64,000 bases of DNA from Xylaria sp. FL1777 (lineage: Eukaryota > Ascomycota > Sordariomycetes > Xylariales > Xylariaceae): the NCBI GenBank assembly GCA_022578965.1, contig MU400516.1:496001-560000 (forward strand), given 5' to 3'. This document shows positions 11,833 through 25,380 of the stretch, in pieces (the first letter of the stretch is position 1; each line of letters opens with the position of its first letter). Below the pieces are notes generated by a model. That model was not told the DNA's origin and ran no database searches. It was given only the letters and a program-made list of their open reading frames with translations. The position numbers and the translations under genes are program-made.

Positions 11833-14172
11833 ATTGATGGAGTGAAGAGCTTGGTTTGCAAGTCTCGGGGATGTTGTTTTGATTGTTGTATGAAGGTAAG
11901 TAACAATCGCCCCAGCCGAGTATGCAGAATGACGTGGGGGGGATTGGGACCACTTAGAAAAGTAGCGTAGAGGTTGCCCGATCGACTACTGGAGTGTCGA
12001 CGGATCGCGTGGAGTTGAGTGATGATAAAATACAGATGGATGGTGAATGGTGAGATGTTGTCAAAAGAAAAGAAGATTGAAATCTTCTGTCTCAGCCAAG
12101 GATGAGATGGAAAAAGGTGAAGGTGGAGGTGGGTGGTTTACTTATGGCTGAGCCTTAAAAGGAACTTCTTAAGGGAACCTCGTCGTCATCGCCAACACAA
12201 AACACTAGGTAACCTAGGGAATGCAGCAAGGGTCTTGACTACTACGGAGGTACCTAATGGGATAGCCGGAAGCCGGCTAGGCTTGCTGCACCTACTGCGT
12301 ACACTAGGTACTGTACGAAGTAGGTACCTAGTAAACCTGCATCTGCAGCACTACGCTAGCTACCCAGGTTACCAAGTGGAGGAGACGAGAGATAGCGGGC
12401 GTGGCAGAGGAGGCGAGGGCCAATAGACTATCCACTGAGCAGCTGATTATCACCTGAACTGGGAGTGGATTGTGGCTGTGCCCAGAGTGTTTTAGTGGGA
12501 TGGAAGTGCCCTTCTTGTACGCCCGAGCCCGAGTCCCTTGGCCTGTTAGGCCTGTTAGGTACTTAGGCACGCTGGGGCGCAGTGTGCATCTGCAAAATTC
12601 CCAAGAGAGAGAATCCCAAAACATGTTCGGATGCAGTCATGGCCGTTATCGATGCATCCATCCAGCATCCATCCCCTGGTATACCTTTCGAACATTCGAG
12701 CATCATGTCGTAACTACCTACTGTAGGTAGGATACTACGTAAATGCTTGCCCGAATTTCCTTTCTTTTCCCCTCCACGATACTAACTGCAAAACACTTTA
12801 GTGTAGACCGCAGCCTAAACTAAATACCAACCTCGCGATTGTCGTCTCCGCTATCAAGGCTGAGCGAACGTTATCCAATTTCGAACTGTCATCAGACTAG
12901 ACTGCTGCGACACCTTCCCACACGTAATATGTAATACGGATTGACATGGATTTGGAATAGGGAGCAAGCAATGAGACAGCCACCGCGCACATGCCACATC
13001 TCAGAGTCGTTTCATCGTCATCGTTCTTGGTGTATACAGGTAAGTTGTGTGTGCCAGGTTAGATCTGATGATGTTATTTTTTTCGAATTACCGAATATCT
13101 GCGACACGGATCAATAACTTTTTCCCCCTCCCTTTCTTTCAAGGAGGGAAACGTTAATTGTGCTACATTATTTCTATCCATCACCTCATCTACTGTTGTT
13201 GTCGCTGGATTAGCAAACTACTACGTATGTATCCGTAGTACTACGTACATACGATACCCGTTGCCGCCACCACGTGCTGAAACCTCGGCCGTGTCCAAGC
13301 CCTTGGAACTTGACTTGCCAGTCGGCTATTCGGATAACCAGAGCAAGATTGCCACTAAACATGGCCACGGGGCTCTCCATGAGGTTTTGGCTTTCTTTTT
13401 CCTTATGCTTCCATTGACGCAAGGTGTGTTGGTTCCATAGAGAAAAAGTCATGCTATGTGAGTAGGTATGTAAATATGCTTATACCGATCTGCAAGTGGA
13501 GCTGTGGCTTGTGTTTCTGTGACTTGAGTCGTGGATGTCAAAACTCCAGATCGGATTTGGTGTTTTGATCTGGGCTAGATAGCAAGAATCGAAACCCATC
13601 TGGCTGAAATATTAGCGTGCCTCGACACGTCTACACTACCGGTATCGTTTTCGTTCCGGCAGAGGGATATTGAAACTAGTGCATCCAGGTGGTCCCCTTC
13701 TTAGCCGCCACGACACTAAGGGCTGGCCTATTGAATTTGACCGAACCCTATCTAAACTGATCTGCCTTTCTTTCTATCCCCGTGGTGAGTACGCAGTAGA
13801 GGAGCATTCAAGCTACCAAAAGAAACTCAGGAGGTAGCGCGATGTTTCGACTGAAGATCCCTATTTCGAGAGACTGTCGATCCGGAGGATTAAAAAAAGG
13901 ATTCGCTTGAGGGCGAAACCGACCCTTTGAGACAGACATACACAGAGAGAGAAGGAGAGGTCCGTCTGAGGGACGAAGAGTCCCTGGATTTTCTGGAGCC
14001 CGCAACGCAGACTAGGAACTGTCTAATGAACTGCTGCCACGTCAAAATTCTCCGAAACCGCGAAGCGTGCCCTGACGTGACGCCCACCTGCCTATTACTG
14101 CACCTAAACTGCCTACTTTGGTACCCTAGGTTGTCTAATACCTTCAATGTTAAGTATCTATCTATCTAACCT

Positions 14173-14222
14173 ACATATACATACATACATACATACATAC
14201 ACACATACATACTCATACATAC
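14173..14222. repeat. CATA/TACA tetranucleotide microsatellite
   Basis: The stretch is built of CATA units with a few interruptions (CACATACATACTCATAC). It is a simple sequence repeat with no gene in it. Confidence 0.85.
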
Positions 14223-14379
14223 TTCTGAAATGGCCCCTATTGCGACTCGTTGTCGACACGCTTCTCAACGTTCCCCGATCTTCTCAGCTCGGGGGCACTT
14301 TACTTACCTGGTGTCTTCTCTTTTCTGAAGTTAGGTAGTTCACGGGAAAAGACTCGATGCTTTAGATCAATCACAAATT

Positions 14380-14479
14380 ACCCCTTTCTTTTTTTCTCCT
14401 CTCTCTTTTTTTTCTATCTCTCTGTCTCTATCTCTGTCTCTCTCTCTCCCCCTTTGCCCCCCTCCATCCCTTTTTCTTA
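14380..14479 (+). promoter_or_regulatory. long pyrimidine (CT) tract
   Basis: About 100 bases are almost purely C and T on the plus strand (CCCCTTTCTTTTTTTCTCCT, then TCTCTGTCTCTATCTCTGTC, then CTCTCTCCCCCTTTGCCCCC). Such tracts are common in promoters and leaders of strongly expressed filamentous-fungal genes. No matching gene could be recognised downstream before 19901, so the role is uncertain. Confidence 0.4.
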
Positions 14480-15624
14480 CAAACGTTACGTTCTTCGACT
14501 TCCGCGCGGCGGCGCTTTGTGTTGCGGTTCCTCCATCTCTCCGTCTGCAAACTCAACTGGATAATAATGAGGAAAACCCCCCCGGAAACACGGGCGCTCC
14601 AATTGCACTACCTACGCACGCATACCCACCACCCACTTTTTGGTTTTGCCAGCACACGATTATTGCCTTGAAGCGAGTCCACGTTTGCGCCCCCCGGCAC
14701 CGTCATCCCAGAGCCAATCACTGCCGCCCCTGTCGCGACTACGCTTAGGTTGAAGACTTTGCCAACGCATCACCGCATGCTGAGAGGTGTGGTGTGGTAT
14801 GTGGTATGTGTGTGTGTGTGAGTCTGCGCGCGCGTGTAGCCCTTTCAAAAGCATTCTGATCTGCCCCTTTAATTCCACCCAGTATCAGCTCAGCTTCCTT
14901 CTTCCTTCTCTTTGCCTCTCCCTAGATGGGGAGCGGCCTCTTCTATTTTTCTTTTCTCTCGCATTCGCCTTCTATGTCAAGTGACATTCTTCGACAAGAC
15001 ATATATCTCGACACCTTTGTCTTTGTGTGCACTCTCTATACCCTTCTCTACTTCTATGCGACTCCGCAGAATGGTCTTCTTCAACAAGCCGTTTAAAGCA
15101 CGCAGAGTTGAGGTTGTGTCATGAATCATTATTTATCTCATCAGAAAATGCGCCTAAATACAGAGAGCCTCGTTGCCTGACCTGCAACATGCGGATTCTT
15201 AAACCGTACCCGATTGCCATCGCTCCTTTGGGGTCGAAATCCTTCTGGGGAAAGACACCCGCTCGTCTCTAGCGCTTCGGATCCCGCGATTGTCGATGCT
15301 ATTCATATCTCAATGCAGTAAAGCCGCACCGAGTCCTCGACATCTGTCGAGAGATTGGAATACCATGACATGAGGCCTGAAGAGCTTGGACGTATACTGG
15401 CAGCACAGCAACGCTGAAACTCCCTTGGCGGGCTCGCGAAGGAAGTTTTATATATTACGTTGTTGCCGGCCGGGAAACGAGACCATCTCAAGATCCAAGG
15501 ATATCATGAGCTTCATTGAAAATGCATCAAACTGTTGCATGATGTTGGGGGAAGGGAAGATGACACGGGGGAGCAGAGACCACATCCCAGTCCAAGCGAC
15601 ACCGCTGAGCAGGTCCAGGTTGTT

Positions 15625-16458
15625 TTATCTGTTTGCCCACTTCATAAGCCACTGCACCACGGCCTCTAAGTTGGTCTCCTCTTTCGCACTTATACCGTAG
15701 CAGGAGACCTCTCGGTGCGCTATAGTCTTTAGATCCAAAGAGTCGATGAGCTCATCGACCGAGATTTTGTTGGGCAGGTCCGACTTGTTACCAAGCACGA
15801 GCAAGGGGATGCCCTCAAGGGTCTTCTGCGACATAAGGGAATGAAGCTCATCTTTAGCCACAGGTAACTTGACGTCGTCCGCTATGTCAACGATGAAAAC
15901 AATCGCACTCACGCCGCGACAATACCTTTCCCACATCGGTCTAAAACGAGGCTGGCCTCCCAAGTCCCAACACTTGATCGTCACATGGCCACGCTGTACC
16001 CGCTTCATGTTAAAGCCAACGGTAGGAATGGAACTACATGGATCAGTCGGAAAGAACAACGATGTGATTTGTGCTGCGTTAAGAGGGATATGCGTGGGTT
16101 ATACGAATCGTCGGGAAGGGTAAGTCGCTTACTCGATCGTGAACTCTCCTCCCTGTGAGCCTAGTTAGCGGTAGTCCGGAGGGACAGCACCAGAGTATGC
16201 GGATACGTACAGACAACACCCGAAGCAGAGATGTCTTTCCCGCATTCTCCAAGCCGATCATTGTCACATCCATCTCGCTTGCCCTACCGACTGCTATTAG
16301 TTTATAAATCGTTTGCGCAAACAGCGCGTGCGATTGCGACAGCCACCATGAAGGTGAATGGGTCTGTGTACGATCGTGTGCTAGCTTGGAGGACACCGAC
16401 GGACTTACCAGAAGGTCCTCAACAGCCAGTCGTATACCTTGCGAAACAATCCCGCCAT
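15625..16458 (-). CDS. ARL8: ARL8-type Arf-like small GTPase
   Basis: There are four exons, 16458-16409, 16283-16211, 16152-16133 and 16033-15625; all junction phases fit and the product is 183 residues, close to the usual 186. It begins [17 protein letters not shown], the amphipathic N-terminal helix typical of ARL8. The P-loop [11 protein letters not shown] follows, then switch I around SIPTVGFN, the G3 motif WDLGGQP (Gly-Gly-Gln), and NKSDL for base recognition. ARL8 binds GTP and directs lysosome/vacuole positioning and fusion in animals; the fungal role is less studied. Like other ARL8 proteins it lacks the N-terminal myristoylated glycine of Arf. The third exon is only 20 nt. The gene is alone, with long intergenic DNA on both sides. 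Confidence 0.93.
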
Positions 16459-19400
16459 GGTGTCAGCCAAGTGTGCTCGGTACGCAGTGTTCGGTGTGTG
16501 GTAAGCGCTCAACGATAGATGAAAGAATTTCGGGCTGCTGTAGAATCCGGAAAGTGAAGAACAAACTGAATCGTAGGCGCAAGGCTGGACTGCTGGGAAA
16601 GGATGGGGTGGACAAAAAAATACGACCGGGATATCTCAAACAAGGTGTTAAATAGTTTGTGTCTCTAACATGCAAAGTAATAAATAAAATGTCTCGTATG
16701 ACGGCGAGCGGCACTGTTGCTTGTTTAGCGCTCGCGGCGACGGGGCGGGTCGGCTACCAGGCGCAAATCGTGGTCGGTCAAGACAAGGTATGGAGCTGCG
16801 TGCCGGTGGTGAAGACACGACCAGCGTTGTTGCAAGGGAAGATGGGTGAATGTGGGATGGAGAATGACGCCGCTGGCAGAGGGTGACAGTTCCCCACCAC
16901 GGAGATCGCACAAGCTGTAAGATGCCCCGTGCCTTCGACCGAGACGTGATCAACCAGGTGCCAGACGAGCCAGACGAGCCAAGCCAGGTGGGCTTGGTGG
17001 GCTGCTGGCGGGGGGGAGCCTAGGGAATTGCTAGCGTACTGTAGAGAGGGTCAACCTTGCATTCGAGGGGACAGCGTCACAGAGCGGCTAGAAAGACGGG
17101 GGTTTCATTCGTTTGTCGACCATGCGGTGGAGTTTCGCGGCGCAAGCTTCGACCAAAAGAGACTTACGGTTCGGTAAGTGAGGCAGTCGAGGATACTGAA
17201 ATAGCACGAGTATGCAGACTACTGAAATAGCAGTTGGCTTCTGCTATGGACCGAGTGCGGGCCGCGACGAGAGCGCGTGCAGACATGGGGGAAGAAACAC
17301 TCTCACCTTGGTTGCCGACTTGGCCAGTTGAGCCGTGAGGCCTCGTAGCGTTGGGCCCGCTAAGTTAGGGGTTGGCAGGGAACGGGCCGGTCGCAATGCG
17401 GCTGCTCTAATCACTAAGGGCAGGCCACTTGCCTACCTGGTATGACGATAGGGAGGTGATGGGCTGTATGTGGTGTGCTGTGCGTGTTGGGTACGTGATG
17501 TGATGGTGGTGTGAATGGGAGCCGATCAAGGAGACGGGAATCCTTCTCCAGGTAATGTTCCAGGGAGTGCTTGCTTCTGCGGTGGCTCCGGGATACCGGT
17601 AGGTGGAAGGATAGGTAGGGAGAGGCTTGATTACCTGTGATGATTGTGTGCGTAGTATGGAAAAGGAAAGCCGATCTCGATTAGTGGGCGACCAGTTCAA
17701 GGCCGACCATTATCGTCGTGCTGAGAGGCGCTGCAATTCCTGTAGGCCGGTTGGGATAATCCCGATCGGGGGGGTGTCGTCCTTACATTAGGTTAGTATG
17801 TAGGTAATCTGTAAGTAGGCCGGGAGGCAGGTAGATACTCGAGTACAAAGACTGATAGGGAGGTGTTGTGGCGGCTTCGGAATCGACCCAGGTAGATAGA
17901 TACTTATCTACCTACCCCTACATATGTATGTATGTGTGTAGGTACTTACCTAAAAGTAAAGACAGGTACTTGTAAAGATACATAAGTATCTGTATGGCGT
18001 GGGAGGGAGAGCGAGAGGGAGAGGGTTCGACAGGACCACAAGATTCTTAATAATGCAAAATGCCGAGACTCCGGGTCCAAGAACAAGAACAAGAACCAAC
18101 TCGATTTTGGTACCGCAAGATATGTGCTTCGTACGTCGGCCTAGATCCGCAACCTGGTGCAGCGTTGATGCGGCTTCTCTCGCCCTTACCTACCTATGTA
18201 TGTATGCGTAGATGTAGACGCAGCTGTAGGGTGTTGTATACACAGTAGGAGATATTAACGAGAGCAAGGGTTGAGGGCCAAGGTATTAAGCAAGGTATTG
18301 CCGTCCGCAATATGGTCTTCGGGGTAACTGTCCAGGGCCACCCAGAGGATGGGATGACTATGTAGGAACTATGTAGGAACCTTGGAAGTTTGCGATATAA
18401 GCGCGGAAACGAAAGTGCTAGGTTAAGAACCAAAAGTCTGGTTTGAGGCTGCCTGATTTCAGACGCACCGCTATGTAATAAATGTAATAATCGAGAATTA
18501 ATCGAGGCTTGATAAGGTGAACTAAACAAGCAGTGCAGGTCCGGTCTGTGTAGTACATACCTATCGACTACATACGCAGTATGTACATACATACCACCTA
18601 CATACCACCTACATACCACCTACCTTAGGTATACGCGCATCTAGATTGGAGATCCGTGATGTATGGTACATGTAGGATGAGTCAATGAGGTGACCAGTGC
18701 ATGGTTTACTGCTAGGTACCTACATGCAGCTGCAGTAGGATGTGCAAGGTGATATGGAGGCAACATGTACGCTAATACGCTAATACTGTAGGTACCTCTC
18801 TCGGGTTGGCTAGACAGTCATGTGTGCTGCAAACGCAATGCAGAAAGAATGGGCTTCAGATTTAGGATACGTTGTGCCGCAAGATGAATGGTCGAGGAAT
18901 GTCCACAGAAGAAGTGGATGAGAACAGCTTCGAAGCCGACGCTTGTTGGCCGACTACATACATACTTACGCAGTAGTATGTACATGGATTACCTAAGTAC
19001 CTACCCAGGTACCATAGTTGAGTACGGGAATAAAATCTTAGCTAAAGTAAAATAAGATATTAGGTATCTTAACTACCTACTATGTAGGCAGTTCGAATGA
19101 TTGCTTTGCTCCCTGATCGACGGGTACGTGAGCAAGAGCCAATACGTACCTCTACTTATGTGTAGGTTAGGTACTAAGATCCCTACTGGGTAGGTATATA
19201 CCACAGTAGAGTTGGGGGCTAAATATCAGCGACTCGCCCTTGGCAGGCATGGATGTGAGAGAATGTGGCCTCGTGAGAAGAGACCTTGATTTGGTTTCAG
19301 TTATGGACCAACGAGAACTGTGCCCACTTCAAGCAACCCCACGCTTTTTCCTATCGTAGAAGCGACTACCAACTGCGTACTTCCCTTTGAATACAAGGGA

Positions 19401-19900
19401 GGACGCGTAGTTCAATGGCTAGTTAGCTCGTTAAGGCCGATGTTAGCACTTACAAGTTTAAAACATCCTATGTATATCTAGGCAATTTGGATCGTACCTA
19501 CTAGAGGTAGTTATGGAACTGTCACTGAACTTACATCTAGCTACCCTGAGTATGTACTTAAGTACAGCACACTATGGTGCAGTAAGTACACTACCTACTA
19601 GTTTTGCCGACCGAGGTACACACGTTCTTGGTAAGCCCCGCCATTGATTAACTCTTTTATCGATAAGATAAGCCAGGTTTCTTCCTGTTGTGATGTAGAT
19701 AAGGATTTTTTTTTTGGTAAGGAGTTAGAAGAGGTTCACGGTCCGAGGGTCTAACTAACTGCCATCTAAGCACTCGAGGACCGGACCTCTCGTCGAAGCT
19801 TCAAGCAGATCTAGTTATTCCCCACCCTCAGAGGTTTGGTTCAGTGTTGCGGACTGTATTGAGACTCTAACCGTACCAAATCCATCCACCAGCCGCTGCC
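16459..19900. other. gene-free interval rich in GTAGGTA/TACCTAC words
   Basis: No gene is supported in these 3.4 kb between the divergent ARL8 and Pol I subunit genes. The DNA has repeated short words (GTAGGTA, TACCTAC, TACATACAT) at about 17790-17950, 18540-18625, 18960-19090 and 19150-19200. A runs-of-T promoter element lies near 19708 and the leader of the Pol I subunit is just before 19901. A stretch at 19406-19440 (GCGTAGTTCAATGGCTAG) superficially resembles a tRNA A box but does not fold into a tRNA. Confidence 0.55.
18590..18622. repeat. 3 x 11 bp tandem repeat
   Basis: Three perfect copies of CATACCACCTA lie head to tail in intergenic DNA. Confidence 0.85.
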
Positions 19901-22900
19901 ATGGCGCAAGAGCCAACTTGCACGAGTTGGGATCACCAGTATAACACATTGCGCCGTGAGAACCTCTTTCGGAACCCGCCCACTGATCATTCTGCCTATC
20001 CACTCTTGCAGCAAGCTATAAATCCTCATATTGAATCCTTCGATGCTGTGTTCGCCGAAGACGGCCTGTTAGCCAAGGGCTTAACAGATATAGGCACGAG
20101 AGTGTTCCTCGATGGCCATGTCCGCGCCCCTCTTGAAACAAAGAATAGGCTTTCAATCAGATACAAGAGTGTACAGCTTCAAAAATCAGCACTGCCGCCA
20201 CTGAACAAGTTTGCTGTTAAAAGGGAGGTCTTGCCAGCCGAGTGCCGAGAACGACATGTTTCGTACCGAGGCAAGCTTTCTGCTACGTTTGAATATCAAA
20301 TAAATGATGGGGATCCAGTAGAGTTCACACGAGAGATTGGTTTGCTTCCGATCATGGTTAAGGTAAACTATGGCTATTCTTGCTTATATGCAGCAAATGC
20401 ACTGACCTTTGGTAGTCCAACCACTGCCACCTTAAAGGGAACAGCCCCGCACAATTAGTTGCCCATAAAGAAGAGTCGGAGGAGTTGGGAGGTTATTTTA
20501 TCATTAACGGCATTGAAAAAATTATACGTCTTTTACTCATGAATAGGCGGAACTTCCCCTTAGCCATCAACCGCCCAAGCTTCACCAACCGTGGTCCTGC
20601 TTACACTCCTTTCGGCATTATACTGAGGTCTGTTCGTCCTGATGAGACCTCCCAAACCAACGTTCTACACTATCTCAATGATGGCAATGTCACCTTCCGC
20701 TTCTCATGGAGAAAAAATGAGTACCTAGTCCCAGTCATGATGATCCTAAAGGCACTTGTGGAGACCAACGACAGAGAAATTTTCGAGGGTCTGGTTGGCT
20801 CTCCCGATTCGAAAGGGATCCAGAATACCTTTCTTACGGATCGTGTCGAGCTCCTCTTGCGGACATATAAGACGTATGGAGTATACACCATGGCGCAGAC
20901 CCGAGCATACCTAGGAGAAAAATTTCGACCTGTCTTAGGGGTACCCGATACGCTATCAAACTACGAAGTTGGAACTGAATTTTTGAGGAGAATCGTGTTG
21001 GTTCACCTTGGAAACATCAATGTTACCGAAGAGCAAGACTCTGATAAGTTTCGTCTTCTCCTGCTGATGATCAGAAAGCTCTACGCCCTGGTTGCTGGAG
21101 ATTGTGCAGTAGATAATCCTGATGCTGTCCAAAATCAGGAGATCTTGCTTGGTGGATTTTTGTATGGACAAATAATCAAGGAACGCCTGGATGAGTTACT
21201 ATCGAGTGGCTTGCGCTTAAGCTTAATAGACTACTTCAGAAGATCACCTTCGCACAGCTTCACCTCGGACGAATTCAGAAAGGACTTCCCTATCAAGATT
21301 TTCTCCAAGACCAATGAAAACGTTGCTAATGCTCTCGAATACTTCCTCTCAACTGGCAACTTGTCAAGTCCATCAGGGTTGGATCTCCAGCAAGTATCCG
21401 GGTTCACTGTCGTAGCCGAGAAGCTCAACTTCCTCCGATTCATCAGTCACTTCCGAATGGTTCATAGAGGTAGTTTCTTCGCTCAGTTGAAGACAACAAC
21501 TGTTCGAAAGTTGTTACCAGAGTCTTGGGGATTTCTTTGTCCAGTCCATACTCCTGATGGTGCTCCCTGTGGTCTCTTGAATCATCTTGCTCACAAATGT
21601 AAGATTATGACCAGGTCTGTCAATGCCACGGCTATCCCTAGGCTTGCTGCTGAGCTTGGCGTTGTTGACACATCCTCCGCTGCTACTGACGAAAGTGTTG
21701 TCGTAATGCTCAATGGCAGAATCTTGGGTTGGTGCAAGCCGTCCGAATCGCGGCGGATAGCCGACACTTTCCGGTATTGGAAAGTGGAGGGCTCACATAG
21801 AATACCTTTGGAACTCGAAATCGGCCACGTTCCTTCTTCTAATGGGGGCTCTTATCCTGGCATTTTTATGTCAGCAGAGTCTGCTAGAATGGTCCGGCCA
21901 ACCAAGTACCTTCCCCTAGAAAAAGAAGATTTTGTTGGTACCCTAGAACAACCTTACATGACTATTGCTTGTACTGAACAAGAAGTTGTATCGGGAGAGT
22001 CTACGCATGTTGAATTTGATCCCACGAACATCCTCTCCATTCTGGCTAACATGACTCCATTCTCTGACTTCAATCAATCGCCAAGAAATATGTACCAGTG
22101 TCAAATGGGCAAGCAGACAATGGGAACACCAGCAACGGCCCTAGCATATCGGACCGACAACAAGATGTACCGTCTCCAAACTGGCCAAACACCAATTGTT
22201 CGCTCCCCTCTCCATAACGCTTACGGATTTGACAACTTCCCCAATGGAGCCAATGCCGTCGTTGCAGTAATATCGTACACCGGGTATGACATGGATGACG
22301 CTATGATTCTAAACAAGTCAGCGCATGAAAGAGGTTTTGGTCATGGAACAATTTACAAGACTAAAAAATACACACTTAAGGATGACAGCCGGAACAAGTC
22401 AACGAAAACTGTGGAAAAGCTTTTTGGTTATGCTCCTGGTAGCACGGTGAAGGCTTGGACACAAACAATGCTTGATGCGGACGGTCTACCGCACGTAGGA
22501 CGTGCCGTACAAGAAGGCGATGTCATCTTCGCTTATCATACGGTCTCGGCAGATTACAGTGGGAACCTCGTGAACCGGGATGGGGTCACCAAGTATGAGA
22601 AATACAAGGACTCGGAGCAGGCCTTTATTGAAGAGGTGCGAATTATTGGAAGCGAATTGGGTAATGAACCAGCCCAGACGATCTCGATCAAATTTAGGGT
22701 ACCTCGATCACCCATCATAGGCGATAAGTTCTCGTCACGACACGGTCAGAAGGGTGTGTGCTCCCAGAAGTGGCCTGCCATTGACATGCCATTCTCGGAG
22801 TCCGGTATCCAGCCCGATATTATTATCAACCCTCATGCCTTTCCGTCTCGTATGACGATCGGAATGTTTGTCGAATCGCTGGCAGGAAAGGCCGGGGCCC

Positions 22901-23667
22901 TCCACGGTCTAGCTCAAGACTCGACTCCGTTCCGGTTTGATGAGGAGAACCCCGCCGCCGACTACTTCGGCCATCAGTTGATGAAGGCTGGCTACAACTA
23001 CCACGGTAATGAGCCAATGTACTCTGGCATAACTGGTCAAGAGCTAGCAGCAGACATCTACGTGGGCGTTGTGTACTATCAACGATTACGACACATGGTA
23101 AACGACAAGTATCAAGTCAGAACCACGGGGCCCGTGGTAGCGACCACAGGGCAGCCTATCAAGGGCAGAAAGCGGGGAGGTGGTATTCGTGTTGGTGAAA
23201 TGGAACGAGATGCCTTATTAGCTCATGGCACTGCATTCCTTCTACAGGATCGTCTTCTGAACTGCTCCGACTACACCCCAACGTGGGTTTGTCGAAAGTG
23301 TGGTTCGTTCCTGTCGGTACAGCCTACGGTCACACCTTTTGGTGGAAAGAAGAAAATAGTGAACACAGTGCGTTGTCGCAACTGTGCAAGACGCCTAGAT
23401 CGGATACCAGACGACGAAGTGACGAAGTTGAAAGGCGAGATATGGGAAGATGGCCAGGGCAATCAGTGGGTTGGAGGCGAAGAGACCACGAAAGTAGCAG
23501 TTCCGGGAGCACTGAAGTATCTTGATGTGGAACTTGCGGCCATGGGGGTAAAACTCAGGTATCGGGTTGATCCGAAAGACGCTATACGGAAAGGACGCTT
23601 GATCCAGAATACGCCGAAAGGGGTTGGCCTCAATAACAAGCGTTTGCCGACCCTTGCGGTGGCTTAG
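19901..23667 (+). CDS. RPA2: DNA-directed RNA polymerase I second-largest subunit (RPA135)
   Basis: Two exons, 19901-20362 and 20416-23667, flank a 53 bp intron (GTAAAC...GGTAG). They give 1237 residues, close to fungal RPA135. The intron falls inside the conserved stretch PIMVK/SNHCHL, and the joined frame continues to VAHKEESEELGGYFIINGIE, a hallmark of second-largest polymerase subunits. Other landmarks are GYDMDDAMILNKSAHERG (hybrid-binding/active-site region), GDKFSSRHGQKG (wall and active-site contacts) and FPSRMTIGM. A C-terminal zinc site is formed by Cys1113, Cys1116, Cys1141 and Cys1144. The protein works in the nucleolus with the largest subunit to make pre-rRNA. The 3' half has only synonymous-looking variation and no breaks. 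Start choice: the first ATG, in CGCTGCCATGGC context, fits the family N-terminus. Confidence 0.97.
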
Positions 23668-25380
23668 ACGTATAGGAAACAAAAGGTCTACCTACGTGTT
23701 TGTCAGTGTCGAGGTGCTACTGGTGCATTTACGCTCAACTGGAGTTGTTAGGAGTCTTGTCTATATTTATTTCTCACAATGTAGGAATAGCCCAACATAA
23801 GTCGAGGAGATCAAGTCTGTTACGGCCGAACCCACCTTGAACAACAATATATCATGTTACAGTCACGGGAACCAAAACTAAGACTATGTGCAACAGAGTT
23901 AGACATGTCCTCTGTCAGGTCAATATTACAAGGAGGCGTGTACCCGATCAGCTGGTCGGCTTGTGTCAGGTTGACCAGATACGACCCGTACAACATTCAT
24001 CGGAGCTGCGAAATAATGCATGCAATACTAGACATGCAGGCCGCCGTAGCCAGGAAAGGAAAAGGGACAAAGCAAGTGTGAGACGGTTACAAGCCCGTCG
24101 TACATCAATCATATCACTGCTGCCGTATCTGTTTGCCTTTCACTCCACGTTGTAAACGGCCTTCCGTCCGAACTCAAGCTGCCTAGTAGGTTCGAGGTAC
24201 GAGATGCCTACGCCCTATCCAAGCAGGCAGCGCGTAAGGCGGAACCCTTTCACTGCAGGTGGTTCGCTTCCTTATTCCCGACCTGAGCAGTCGTGGATCC
24301 TCTATCCAGATTGTAAATGGCTTTGATAACTTACACGGTTGCTCCCTCTCATGAAGCTAGCTGCACCTGAATTGTCCATTGTCTACCTAATACACTTACC
24401 ATACCTAGGTAGGTACCTAGGTATGTAGGTGCTCAAGCCTCATACGTCCATATACGATGGTGACCGGGGAGAGGTGACGACTCCCTGCAGACATGAGATC
24501 ACCAAATAGGGAATTCGTCACTCGCTCGCTCGCTCACTCTTTCCTCCAACTACAAGCTCGGTGGAACTAGCCGACCACTCGGGAAAAATAGAAGCTTCCA
24601 TTTAATCTACCTAGTATACTTACCTACCTTGTACCTACTACCTGCCCGAGGTATGTACATATGACGCTTGGGTGTCTGAATATGTACGCAGGAGGTAAGG
24701 TACAGCGTTGGAATTGCGTATACGTGCGGGCTTCACCTTACACGGCTTACATATGCATCTCCTACCTACTTACATACCTGGAGAGGTGAGATACTGTTAG
24801 CACTGGTTTCTTTCCTCTTTCGACTATCCCCGTCGAACATGATAATCCCCTACTCATGTCTGCCTACAGCATTCCTCCGATTGTTTAAAATGGGACTAAT
24901 TTTTCGAGGCTGCTACTTGTCAATTTCCCTCTGATACGGTCTGGTTCCATCTACTTTCCATCTGCCTCCCTCTCTTGTCTGGAGCCTGTGCCATTTCTGC
25001 CTCTGTGCGCCAGTGTTGTTTGATACGTGTGCGAGCACCGAGTTCATGTTGCGCCCCTGAGTCTCAATATCATCTTACACGCCTTCCTTGTAGGTTGTTT
25101 CTTCCACTTCTTCTTCGAGAGCACCTCTCGCATGCCTTTTTCTTCGCACACCGTTACGAACGAGGATTCAACACATACCGCCGAGGAGCATTGAGATTGG
25201 TTTACCCATGATACTCTACTTATCTTCAACCCGACTTCACGCGTGCAGCTCCCGATTTCGCCCTCGCTTGTACGCCCAGGTCCTAGACAGCTCCCGCTCC
25301 TTTAGTTTCCTCCTAAACGCAACGTCTGACCTTTACGTGACTCAACTAGCCGCTCCGTCCCTTGGTTGTGTAAGCCCACC
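23668..25380. other. intergenic, promoter side of tyrosinase
   Basis: No gene was seen in these 1.7 kb. A palindromic ACCTAGGTAGGTACCTAGGT motif lies near 24403-24422, and related TACCTAC words occur at about 24610-24660 and 24760. The last 500 bases are pyrimidine-rich and probably contain the tyrosinase promoter and leader. Several short upstream frames exist but none resembles a protein. Confidence 0.55.

Larger units (their letters stand above)
11833..15624. other. long gene-free interval with promoter-like and microsatellite DNA
   Basis: No coding gene was found in these 3.8 kb. 11833-12130 is the promoter/leader side of the RCR gene. Words of the ACCTAGGTA/GTAGGTACC type occur at about 12205 and 12320. 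A CATA-type microsatellite lies at 14173-14222 and a long pyrimidine tract at 14380-14479, both listed separately. A GT-rich stretch lies at about 14790-14820. The pyrimidine-rich DNA at 14380-15100 looks like a fungal promoter or leader, yet no convincing plus-strand gene follows it. Confidence 0.55.

Noticed and set aside
14173..14222. Possible CRISPR or array-like repeat
   Set aside because: It is a simple tetranucleotide microsatellite with no spacers; the host is a eukaryote.
19400..19445. Another tRNA-like stretch (AGTTCAATGGCTAG)
   Set aside because: No acceptor stem or TPsiC arm could be paired.
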